Shown here piece by piece: positions 1-5,735 of a stretch of DNA of 8,406 nucleotides. The stretch lies in NCBI GenBank assembly GCA_031280855.1, contig JAITGH010000066.1, positions 1 to 8,406 of the forward strand, read 5' to 3'. How positions within the stretch are numbered: the first letter of the stretch is position 1; each line of letters starts with the position of its first letter. This DNA comes from Oscillospiraceae bacterium. GTDB taxonomy: Bacteria > Bacillota > Clostridia > Oscillospirales > Oscillospiraceae. The notes beneath the pieces were generated by a model. The model ran no database searches, was not told the DNA's origin, and was given only the letters and a program-made list of their open reading frames with translations. Position numbers and translations under genes: made by a program.

Positions 1-201
1 ACGGGGTCGGAGAAATGCAGCGTATGGCTTGCGGAGCGTCTGGTTAAGGCGTACGCGCTGCCGGATCTTCGGGAGGACGAAGACTCCGCCGCAAGCCGAG
101 CGGCGCTTACGGCGCGGTACGAGGCTCTGCGCCGCATTCAAACGCGTGAGTTCGAGGAAACCGGCGCGGTTATCACATTCACACATCGGGAGCTACTATG
201 A
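1..201 (+). CDS. 3' end of an unrecognised protein (partial, runs off left edge)
   Basis: Frame 1 is open from the first base to a TGA at 199-201 and encodes the last 66 residues of a protein whose start lies outside the window. The tail is charged and probably helical (AERLVKAY, then ALTARYEALRRIQTREFEE) and ends in TFTHRELL. I see no signature motif, membrane segment or cysteine cluster, so I do not assign a function. The stop overlaps the start of the following lipoprotein gene in an ATGA (198-201), the usual arrangement of translationally coupled operon genes. This overlap supports reading this frame as real coding sequence rather than intergenic DNA. The competing longer frame starting at 29 runs into the lipoprotein gene and has Arg/Cys-rich, shadow-like composition. 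Confidence 0.6.
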   Translation, partial: TGSEKCSVWLAERLVKAYALPDLREDEDSAASRAALTARYEALRRIQTREFEETGAVITFTHRELL

Positions 202-797
202 AAACGATTACACTACTCGCGACCATCGTAATGCTGGTTGCCTTTACAAGCTGTGCAGGCTCTGCGGTCGAGCCCGGCGGTGCGGAGCCGTCCGCGACTG
301 CGTCCGCAAGCTCGCCCGGCGGCGCGGAGCCGTCCGCGACTGCGACTGCGGTCGAGCCCGGCGGTGCGGAGCCGTCTGCGACCGTGTCCGCAAGCTTCGA
401 GTTCAAGTACCGCGATGCGATCGTCGTTGCGGGCGACACGCTCGAAAGCTTCACCGACGCGGTCGGCGAGCCGAACGGCGTATTCGATTCGCCGGGCTGC
501 GCATTCGGGGAGCATGACTCGATAGTCTACTACTCCGGCATCGAGCTCAGCTGCTACCGCATCGGCGGCGTCGACTATATCCTCGAGATAATCCTGAAGG
601 ACGACAGCGTTCGCACGCCGGAGAACATCTTCATCGGCAGCTTGGAGTCCGACGTTCGCAATGCGTACGGCGACTCCCCGGACATCGACAGCGCGGGTCT
701 GATCAAGTACGTTCGCGGAAACGTCAGCCTGCGGTTCGTTCTGGAGTCCGGCACGGTCGTCGAAATCGCCTACTACGATGAGGAGCCGCTAAGCTGA
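198..797 (+). CDS. Secreted lipoprotein with low-complexity tandem-repeat linker
   Basis: This 199-residue protein has a lipoprotein signal: a short basic N-terminus (MK), a hydrophobic stretch (residues 4-17) and a lipobox-like AFTS-C with Cys19 as the predicted lipidation site. Phe at -3 is permitted but not favoured. Residues 24-66 are three near-identical units around EPGGAEPSAT, a flexible spacer that would lift the globular part off the membrane. Residues 67-199 form a compact alpha/beta-looking domain (GEPNGVF, CAFGEHDSIVYYSG, then IFIGSLESDVRNAYGD and SLRFVLESGTVVEIAYY). I associate this pattern with uncharacterised clostridial lipoproteins but cannot name the family. GGGAG at 188-192, five bases before the ATG, is a good ribosome binding site. 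The start overlaps the upstream stop by 4 nt, so the two genes are probably co-transcribed. Confidence 0.8.
   Translation: MKTITLLATIVMLVAFTSCAGSAVEPGGAEPSATASASSPGGAEPSATATAVEPGGAEPSATVSASFEFKYRDAIVVAGDTLESFTDAVGEPNGVFDSPGCAFGEHDSIVYYSGIELSCYRIGGVDYILEIILKDDSVRTPENIFIGSLESDVRNAYGDSPDIDSAGLIKYVRGNVSLRFVLESGTVVEIAYYDEEPLS
267..395 (+). repeat. Three in-frame tandem repeats (45/39/45 bp) in the lipoprotein linker
   Basis: The units are 267-311, 312-350 and 351-395. They encode VEPGGAEPSATASAS, SPGGAEPSATATA and VEPGGAEPSATVSAS. All lengths are multiples of three, so gain or loss of a unit keeps the frame. The units are very similar at DNA level too (for example GGCGGTGCGGAGCCGTC recurs almost unchanged). 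This points to recent expansion by slippage or recombination rather than selection on an old protein repeat. Confidence 0.85.
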
Positions 798-892
798 CGC
801 GGACTCTTCCGCTATCTGATGAGTTAATCTACAAATTTTGATGCTCAACTCTAAAGACTGCCTATAGGAATACGATATACGAGATAGGACGG

Positions 893-932
893 TTGTCATA
901 ACAAGCTGATGAATTGTCACTATTTGTCGTAA
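893..932 (+). promoter_or_regulatory. Three phased TTGTC direct repeats upstream of the lipid kinase (possible operator or -35 region)
   Basis: TTGTCATAA (893-901), TTGTCACTA (914-922) and TTGTCGTAA (924-932) lie 21 and 10 bp apart, about two and one helical turns, so all face the same side of the helix. Two are five-of-six matches to the sigma-A -35 hexamer. The best pairing, TTGTCA at 914 with CATTAC at 937-942 (17-bp spacer), has a poor -10, so I cannot name the exact promoter. The rest of the gap 798-968 holds only a weak 5-bp hairpin (799-812) with no T-run. Confidence 0.3.
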
Positions 933-968
933 TTACCATTACATCTCGGAGAGGAACCCCGTATTCAA

Positions 969-2000
969 ATGAATACAAATATCATTGATTCATGCCTTGA
1001 GGATCTTGTCGTTTCACCGCAAGATCGCAGGAATATCTTCATAATCAATCCACGCTCATTCGCCACCAAGCGTAAGGAGCAGCGGATGCTTGCGCTTTTG
1101 ACCGAGATCCACGAATACTTCGCGGAGCACGGCGGAAACTACTCCATCTTCCGTTCGCTGTACCCGCGCAACGCGATCTACATCATCCAAAACTACGTGA
1201 AGGCAGTTCCCGAGGACGTTCAGGTTCGAGTATACGCCGTCGGCGGCGACGGGATACTTTACGATTGCATCAACGGAGTCGCGGGGCTGCGCAACTGTGA
1301 GATCGCGGCGATGCCGTTCGGGAATACCAACGACTTCGTACTCGCGTTCGGCAACGGGCACGACGATCTCTTCCGCTCCGTCAAGAAACAGGTCGAGGCC
1401 GAGACCGTACCCACCGACGTAATCAAGCTTGACGGTCAGTACGCGATCAACTTCATCGCGGCGGGAATCGAGGCGGAGTGCGTGTTCTACCTTGAGAACC
1501 TGCGCCGCTGGCTGGAGGGCAATCTGCGTCTGCCAAGCTTCATTTACCCGCTGATGTTCATGCTCGGCGCACTTGTCGCGCTGTTCCGCCGCGACGTTCG
1601 GGATCAGTATTACCAGGTCGAGCTTGACGATGGGCGAATCGTCTCCGGGCGCGGGCTCGGGCTTAACATCGGCAACGGACCCGTGCATGGAGGCAATAAG
1701 GCTTCACAACTGATCGCAATGCCGAACGACGGTGAGCTTAACCTGATCTTCCTGAAGAACAACGGTATCATCGGCGGGCTTATACGCGCCGACGGCTATA
1801 CTCGCGGCGCGGCGTACAAGGGCTCGCCGCACTATATCACCACGAAGCTCCGCACGGCTCACATCTGGTCGAATCGCCATCTCATCATCAACATGGACGG
1901 AGAAAGCTATATAGCGCGTGAGGCCTTCGTTGAGATCCTTCCGAATTTTGTCAACGTCGTGGCTCCGGACGGACTCACCTACTGCAAGAGGATGATATAA
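969..2000 (+). CDS. Diacylglycerol kinase-type lipid kinase (DAGKc/YegS family)
   Basis: The 343-residue protein has the diacylglycerol kinase catalytic fold and is expected to use ATP to phosphorylate diacylglycerol or a related lipid at the inner face of the membrane. Visible landmarks are the N-terminal strand IFIINPRSF (residues 23-31), the nucleotide-binding glycine motif AVGGDGI (90-96), PFGNTNDF (116-123), the second-domain motifs NGPVHGGNKA (236-245) and PNDGEL (252-257), and the late acidic MDGE (309-312). Two positions depart from the common family consensus: GGDGI for GGDGT, and GNTND for GTxND. It may therefore belong to a divergent clostridial subgroup, and the lipid substrate cannot be inferred. 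A hydrophobic stretch at 189-206 may help membrane association. The start is preceded by GGAGAGGA (948-955) at a longish 13-nt spacing, and no other in-frame start fits. The stop overlaps the next gene by one base (TAATG). Confidence 0.88.
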   Translation: MNTNIIDSCLEDLVVSPQDRRNIFIINPRSFATKRKEQRMLALLTEIHEYFAEHGGNYSIFRSLYPRNAIYIIQNYVKAVPEDVQVRVYAVGGDGILYDCINGVAGLRNCEIAAMPFGNTNDFVLAFGNGHDDLFRSVKKQVEAETVPTDVIKLDGQYAINFIAAGIEAECVFYLENLRRWLEGNLRLPSFIYPLMFMLGALVALFRRDVRDQYYQVELDDGRIVSGRGLGLNIGNGPVHGGNKASQLIAMPNDGELNLIFLKNNGIIGGLIRADGYTRGAAYKGSPHYITTKLRTAHIWSNRHLIINMDGESYIAREAFVEILPNFVNVVAPDGLTYCKRMI

Positions 2001-3412
2001 TGATCGCTGTCGGTAACAAGAGGGATCGTGAGCAGATCCGATTCGGAAAGATCGCTACAACCGCGCTGATCGTGGAGATTGCGGTCAACGCAATCTTCTG
2101 TATGCAGAAGTTGCTTGAGACCGGCGCACTGTCTCCGAAAAGCGGCTACGCCGCCCTGACGGCAGTCATCGCCGTCTCTATCCTTGCGACCATGATCGTA
2201 CGGCAGTCGCGGCATGAGCGTATCTTCGCGCCGTTCGTCGCGCTCGCGGCGTTCTTCATCTTCGGCGCGCTGACCGACGACTTCCGATTATACTATCTGA
2301 TGACGATTCTCGCGTGTATGTCCTCGCTGATGTACATGAACTCGTTCGGATATTTCCTCCACGTCATACTGGCAACGGTGATCATCATAATACTCATGGC
2401 TAACGGAATCGCCGTCACCGGACTGACCGAGTTCGTCAGCGTCAGCGACGTTCTGATGAATTGGGCGCTGGTGACGCTGTTCCTCGCGACGTCGCTGATA
2501 CTCGCGTTCGTCACTACGATTCGCAGCGCACGCGTGATGAACGCGGACTACTCGCTAAGGTCGCTATTCTCCTCCACGCCGAACATGATGGCGATCCTTG
2601 ACGAGTACAACCGCGTCATGTACATCAGCGCTCCGATGCTTGACATGACGAGCCTTTCGAACGACCAAATGGCGGTCAACCGTCCGCTGTTCGACTTGTT
2701 CCCGGACATGGAGTTCCGCCTGATGATCGGCGAGGCTATCGCTCACAACGGCTTCTATGAGAACGTCTTCCAACTGACCATTCGCGGAGAGCGCCGCCAC
2801 CTTCGCTTGAACTTCGACAAGTTCCGCGACGGTGAGAACAAGTCGTTCATCGACATCTCCGACATTACGCCGGTTGTCGAGGCGCGTGAACGCGCCAAAA
2901 TCGCCGCCAAGAAGGCAGAGCATGACGCGCTTACCGGATTGTGGAATCGCGACACCTTCTATCGCCACGTCGACGAGTACCTCTCGATGAGCGGCAGCGT
3001 CGGCGCGTTCTTCATGATTGACGTCGACTATTTCAAGACGATCAACGATACATTCGGTCACAGCGTCGGCGACGACGTACTGTGCGAGGTTGCACACGTG
3101 CTGGCGAAGGTTATCCGATCCACGGATTACTCCGGGCGGCAGGGCGGTGACGAGTTCGTACTCTTCTTCAAAGGCATCGAGCCCGACGCCGCGGAACGCA
3201 AAGCCATCCAAATCTGCGAGCAGTTCCGCGCCATCACTCCCACCGGGAGTGACTCGTACCACGTCTCCGCCAGCATCGGCATCTCAATCGTGCCAACCGA
3301 CGGGACCTCTTACCAAGAATTGTATGAGAACGCCGACGCGGCACTCTACAATGTTAAAGAGCGCGGACGCGACGGCTATGCGTTCTACTCGTCTTGGGAA
3401 GTCCGGCTGTAA
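2000..3412 (+). CDS. Membrane diguanylate cyclase (6 TM - PAS - GGDEF)
   Basis: The 470-residue protein is predicted to make cyclic di-GMP from two GTP. About six hydrophobic segments (roughly 17-34, 50-68, 75-91, 97-113, 117-137 and 152-174) form an unfamiliar N-terminal sensor. A PAS-like domain follows (about 184-292, with SSTPNMMAILDEYNRVMYIS), then a short helical linker rich in Glu/Arg/Lys, then GGDEF (about 306-464). The catalytic domain looks intact: DALTGLWNR (309-317), metal and nucleotide residues in IDVDYFKTIND (Asp341, Asn349, Asp358) and GGDEF (382-386). An RSTD inhibitory site (373-376) lies exactly five residues upstream, so product feedback inhibition is expected. There is no EAL domain. 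AGAGGA (1987-1992) gives a 7-nt spacing to the ATG, which overlaps the lipid kinase stop by one base, implying translational coupling. No terminator follows, and the next promoter begins 20 bp downstream. Confidence 0.93.
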   Translation: MIAVGNKRDREQIRFGKIATTALIVEIAVNAIFCMQKLLETGALSPKSGYAALTAVIAVSILATMIVRQSRHERIFAPFVALAAFFIFGALTDDFRLYYLMTILACMSSLMYMNSFGYFLHVILATVIIIILMANGIAVTGLTEFVSVSDVLMNWALVTLFLATSLILAFVTTIRSARVMNADYSLRSLFSSTPNMMAILDEYNRVMYISAPMLDMTSLSNDQMAVNRPLFDLFPDMEFRLMIGEAIAHNGFYENVFQLTIRGERRHLRLNFDKFRDGENKSFIDISDITPVVEARERAKIAAKKAEHDALTGLWNRDTFYRHVDEYLSMSGSVGAFFMIDVDYFKTINDTFGHSVGDDVLCEVAHVLAKVIRSTDYSGRQGGDEFVLFFKGIEPDAAERKAIQICEQFRAITPTGSDSYHVSASIGISIVPTDGTSYQELYENADAALYNVKERGRDGYAFYSSWEVRL

Positions 3413-3432
3413 CTGAAACCGTAAAAAAGTAC

Positions 3433-3461
3433 TTGACAAATCGGTGAAAGTGTGGTATAAT
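3433..3461 (+). promoter_or_regulatory. Consensus sigma-A promoter of the ferredoxin gene
   Basis: TTGACA (3433-3438), a 17-bp spacer and TATAAT (3456-3461) match the vegetative consensus at all twelve positions. TG at 3453-3454 adds a perfect extended -10. Transcription should begin near 3468, giving a leader of about 60 nt. Such a promoter predicts strong constitutive expression. Confidence 0.93.
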
Positions 3462-3469
3462 AGGAGTTG

Positions 3470-3497
3470 TGTTAGGGAACCGTTACAGGCACTAACA
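3470..3497 (+). other. Hairpin at the 5' end of the ferredoxin mRNA leader
   Basis: TGTTAG (3470-3475) pairs with CTAACA (3492-3497) around a 16-nt loop that can form a smaller CC/GG pair. Because it begins within a few bases of the expected transcription start, it could act as a 5' stabilising stem-loop. It does not cover the ribosome binding site. The stem is only 6 bp, so chance is possible. Confidence 0.3.
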
Positions 3498-3528
3498 TCA
3501 CATACATGAATTGTTAAGGAGAACCACC

Positions 3529-3699
3529 ATGGCTTACAAAATCACCGAAAAGTGCACTCAGTGCGGCACCTGCAAGGACTCCTGCCCGGTCGACGCGATC
3601 GTCGAGCGCAACGGCAAGTTCGAGGTCGTATCCGACGACTGCGTCGATTGCGGCACTTGCGAAAGCAACTGTCCCGCGAACGCCGTAGTCGCGGGCTAG
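3529..3699 (+). CDS. 2[4Fe-4S] clostridial-type ferredoxin
   Basis: This 56-residue protein has the classical duplicated ferredoxin fold. The first motif is Cys9, Cys12, Cys15 and Cys19-Pro. The second is Cys38, Cys41, Cys44 and Cys48-Pro. Each four-cysteine set supplies three ligands to one cluster and one to the other. It is a soluble low-potential electron carrier of anaerobic metabolism, typically serving enzymes such as pyruvate:ferredoxin oxidoreductase or hydrogenase; the actual partner cannot be read here. The ATG at 3529 is chosen because AAGGAGA (3516-3522) lies six bases upstream and the product MAYKITEKC begins like known ferredoxins. A longer reading from 3511 would place the ribosome binding site inside the gene. 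It has its own consensus promoter and sits 19 bp ahead of a methyltransferase gene. Confidence 0.95.
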   Translation: MAYKITEKCTQCGTCKDSCPVDAIVERNGKFEVVSDDCVDCGTCESNCPANAVVAG

Positions 3700-3715
3700 T
3701 CGGTAGTTTCCGACT
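3698..3715 (+). other. Inverted repeat between the ferredoxin stop and the methyltransferase start
   Basis: AGTCGG (3698-3703) and CCGACT (3710-3715) form a perfect 6-bp stem with a TAGTTT loop. The stem begins inside the ferredoxin stop codon and ends three bases before the next ATG. No T-run follows, so it is a poor terminator. It occupies the place where a ribosome binding site would be, which suggests an RNA structure affecting stability or translation of the second cistron. Confidence 0.4.
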
Positions 3716-3718
3716 GTT

Positions 3719-4345
3719 ATGTCAGAGCCAAAGCTTCCGGTCGGAGGTGACTTCACATACGGGCACCCGGGCGGAGTTGCGCTGACTCGGCGTGCGCTTG
3801 AGCTTTGCGACCTTCCTGAGGGCGCAAGCGTGCTCGATTTCGGTTGCGGGCGCGGCGACACGCTGACGCTGATGCGCGACGAGCTCAAACTCGACGCATA
3901 CGGCGCGGACGCGGATCGCGCGGCGGTTAACTCCTGCAAGCTGCGCGATCCGACTCTGAAAGTCACTCGAGTGCGGAACAATGTACTCGACTTCCCCTCG
4001 TCAAGCTTCGACGCGGTAATCGCGGAGTGCTCATTGTCCGTCGTCGAAGACGGGACTCGAGGTGAGTACCTGCACGAGTTCTATTGCATACTCAAGCCGG
4101 GAGGGAAGCTCGCGCTGTGCGACGTGTTCCGACGCGGCGACGAAGACGCGATACAAGCGGAGCTCGAAAACGCCGGGTTCACCCTGCGCTCGTGGGAGTA
4201 CCGCTCCTCCGATTTGAAAAGCTATGTCGCGCAGCTGATCATGGACGATCGCTCGATCACCGCGTGCGACAGATACGGCAACGATACAAGCTACTTCCTT
4301 CTGGTCGCCGAGCGAAAGGGCGCTTGGACTCCTGACAATCCATAG
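3719..4345 (+). CDS. Class I SAM-dependent methyltransferase
   Basis: The 208-residue protein has the Rossmann-type methyltransferase fold. Motif I is VLDFGCGRGDT (residues 38-48), which binds S-adenosylmethionine. The acidic end of strand 2 is GADAD (62-66). FDAVIAECSLSVV (97-109) is motif IV and LKPGGKLALCDVF (125-137) follows. The N-terminal GHPGGVALTRRALEL plus the AECSLS segment resembles a group of small anaerobe methyltransferases sometimes labelled DVU_1556-like; that comparison is from memory. The substrate is unknown. It follows the ferredoxin by 19 bp and probably shares its promoter, hinting at a redox or metal-cofactor context. There is no recognisable Shine-Dalgarno before the ATG at 3719, only a hairpin. 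The start is nevertheless kept because the conserved N-terminal segment begins soon after it and no better start exists downstream. Confidence 0.88.
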   Translation: MSEPKLPVGGDFTYGHPGGVALTRRALELCDLPEGASVLDFGCGRGDTLTLMRDELKLDAYGADADRAAVNSCKLRDPTLKVTRVRNNVLDFPSSSFDAVIAECSLSVVEDGTRGEYLHEFYCILKPGGKLALCDVFRRGDEDAIQAELENAGFTLRSWEYRSSDLKSYVAQLIMDDRSITACDRYGNDTSYFLLVAERKGAWTPDNP

Positions 4346-4431
4346 CAAATATATACATATTGTCGGATTTCGCCGCTTTGTCCTCGAATTTCAAAAGTTA
4401 ACAATCAGTTCACACATTCACTTGCCGAGTG

Positions 4432-4440
4432 TGATATAAT
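4432..4440 (+). promoter_or_regulatory. Extended -10 element just upstream of the HtrA-like gene
   Basis: TGATATAAT is a perfect extended -10 (TG at 4432-4433, TATAAT at 4435-4440). At a 17-bp spacing the -35 position reads ACACAT, a poor match, so recognition would depend on the extended -10. The expected transcription start (about seven bases after the hexamer) is at or next to the A of the ATG at 4447, which implies a leaderless mRNA. TCACAC (4410-4415) and GTGTGA (4429-4434) form an inverted repeat across the promoter that could be an operator. Confidence 0.65.
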
Positions 4441-4446
4441 AGGAGC

Positions 4447-5640
4447 ATGAAGCATGATGAAAACCGCTATAGCGACGGCTATATAGAGTACCCGGCGAAC
4501 TCGCTGAACCGATTTGGCGGCCGGGCAACCGCCGTCATAGTTATGCTGTGCTGCATGATCGTAATGTCGGCGGTCAGCTTAGTCGTGGTCAGCCTGTTGC
4601 CGTCGGCGAACGCCGCCCCGGGCGCGACCGCCCCCGTGAGGACACCCATCGTTCCCACGGGCGTTGTTGCCGCGCCGATAGACGGCACCTCCAACGGAGT
4701 CGAGCTCGCGCCCATCCGAATCGCTCCGCGCCCCTCCGGATTCGAGGCTCTCTCCTATGGTGAGATCTACTCGCAATGCTCACGCTTCGTCGCCGCCGTG
4801 TCTGCACAGTTAAGCGGGCGAGTGCTCTCGCACGGTACCGGGATCGTGGTATCCGCAGACGGGCTGATCCTGACGTGCTCGCACCTTATCGACGGCGCGG
4901 ACGAGATCAGCGTTGCGCTGTCCTCCGGCGAGGTGCACATCGCACGAATCGCCGCCACCGACTCCGTAAGCGACCTCGCACTGCTCAAGATCGCCGCGTC
5001 AGAGCTCACACCCGCCGAGTTTACGGAGGTCTCCAACGTCGGCGATACTATGCTGTTACTCGGGAATCCGCTCAATCATACGCTGCTGCTGACCGACGGA
5101 ATACTCTCCGGAATCGTGGAGAACGCGATCGTCAACGGGTACCCGATGACGATTATGACGACGAATGCGATCGTTGAAAGCGGGCACTCCGGCGCGCCGC
5201 TGCTTAACCTGCACGGTCAAGTCGTAGGCGTCGCGAACTCGAGGATGCGAGTCGCGGGAACCGGCGCGACCAGCGTCAACTACGTTTTGCCCGCGCAGAC
5301 GGTGAAGCGAGTGATCGACGATCTGTCGCGCTATGGCAAGGTGCCGGGACGCCCGTCGCTCGGCGTGGTCATCGAGGATCTGCCGATCAGCTACGCCGTG
5401 TTCAGCGGCTTGCCCGAGGGCGCTCACGTAAGCCGAATGCAACGCTCCGCAGTCGCGATAGACTCCGCGACCGCGCTTATCCTCGGAGATATTATCACCG
5501 CAATCGACGGCGTCGCCGTTCGCAACGTTACCGAGCTCATGTCAGAGGTCAACCGCCGTAAAGTCGGCGACGAAGTCGAGCTTGCCGTCTGGCGCCGTAA
5601 CGCCGAACTCACCGTCTCCATCGCACTGACCGAGTTCTGA
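4447..5640 (+). CDS. HtrA/DegP-like membrane-anchored serine protease with PDZ domain
   Basis: The 397-residue protein should be a type II membrane protein: about 27 cytoplasmic residues, one hydrophobic segment (about 28-51), a Pro/Ala-rich extracellular linker (about 52-98), a trypsin-like protease domain (about 107-295) and a C-terminal PDZ domain (about 302-396). The catalytic triad is His146 in ILTCSHLIDGA, Asp176 in SDLALLKI and Ser248 in GHSGAPLLN. The usual family motif around the serine is GNSGGP, so the residue after Ser-Gly is Ala here; the oxyanion glycine two before Ser is kept. Expected role is quality control or regulated cleavage of envelope proteins. AGGAG at 4441-4445 is only one base from the ATG, too close to serve as a ribosome binding site. 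The next in-frame Met is inside the membrane segment, so ATG 4447 is retained and initiation is probably leaderless. It is convergent with sigG. Confidence 0.92.
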   Translation: MKHDENRYSDGYIEYPANSLNRFGGRATAVIVMLCCMIVMSAVSLVVVSLLPSANAAPGATAPVRTPIVPTGVVAAPIDGTSNGVELAPIRIAPRPSGFEALSYGEIYSQCSRFVAAVSAQLSGRVLSHGTGIVVSADGLILTCSHLIDGADEISVALSSGEVHIARIAATDSVSDLALLKIAASELTPAEFTEVSNVGDTMLLLGNPLNHTLLLTDGILSGIVENAIVNGYPMTIMTTNAIVESGHSGAPLLNLHGQVVGVANSRMRVAGTGATSVNYVLPAQTVKRVIDDLSRYGKVPGRPSLGVVIEDLPISYAVFSGLPEGAHVSRMQRSAVAIDSATALILGDIITAIDGVAVRNVTELMSEVNRRKVGDEVELAVWRRNAELTVSIALTEF

Positions 5641-5675
5641 GAACGTTTCGACTATATATATGTTTACGAGAGCTA

Positions 5676-5707
5676 GGACGCAAACTTTATGAGAAAAGTC
5701 TGCGTCC
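5676..5707. terminator. Hairpin between convergent htrA-like and sigG genes (probable bidirectional terminator)
   Basis: GGACGCAAACTTT (5676-5688) pairs with AAAGTCTGCGTCC (5695-5707) with one A-C mismatch and a six-base loop. It lies 36 bp after the protease stop and 29 bp beyond the sigG stop, so it can serve both. Neither side has a clear T-run, so it may act as a pause or 3'-end stabilising structure rather than a classical intrinsic terminator. Confidence 0.55.
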
Positions 5708-5735
5708 CCAATCCCCGTTGCCTAAACCACGTCCA

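Noticed and set aside
29..517. Arg/Cys-rich plus-strand frame at the left end
   Set aside because: It conflicts with the ATGA-coupled pair in the other frames, has shadow-like composition and no good ribosome binding site.
799..812. Terminator after the lipoprotein gene
   Set aside because: The stem is only 5 bp with no T-run, too weak to support.
798..968. c-di-GMP riboswitch before the lipid kinase/cyclase operon
   Set aside because: I looked for the conserved GEMM-type core and found no convincing match.
1056..1688. Long minus-strand open frame of 210 codons
   Set aside because: It is antisense to the well-supported lipid kinase; in GC-rich DNA such shadow frames are common and its product shows no motif.
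2564..3262. Long minus-strand open frame of 232 codons
   Set aside because: It lies entirely opposite the PAS-GGDEF coding region, which has intact catalytic motifs.
3462..3466. AGGAG after the ferredoxin -10 as a ribosome binding site
   Set aside because: It lies at or before the expected transcription start and has no nearby start codon; AAGGAGA at 3516 is the real site.
3743..3750. Perfect anti-Shine-Dalgarno complement GGAGGTGA inside the methyltransferase gene
   Set aside because: No ATG, GTG or TTG follows at a usable distance in any frame; it arises from Gly-Gly-Asp codons.
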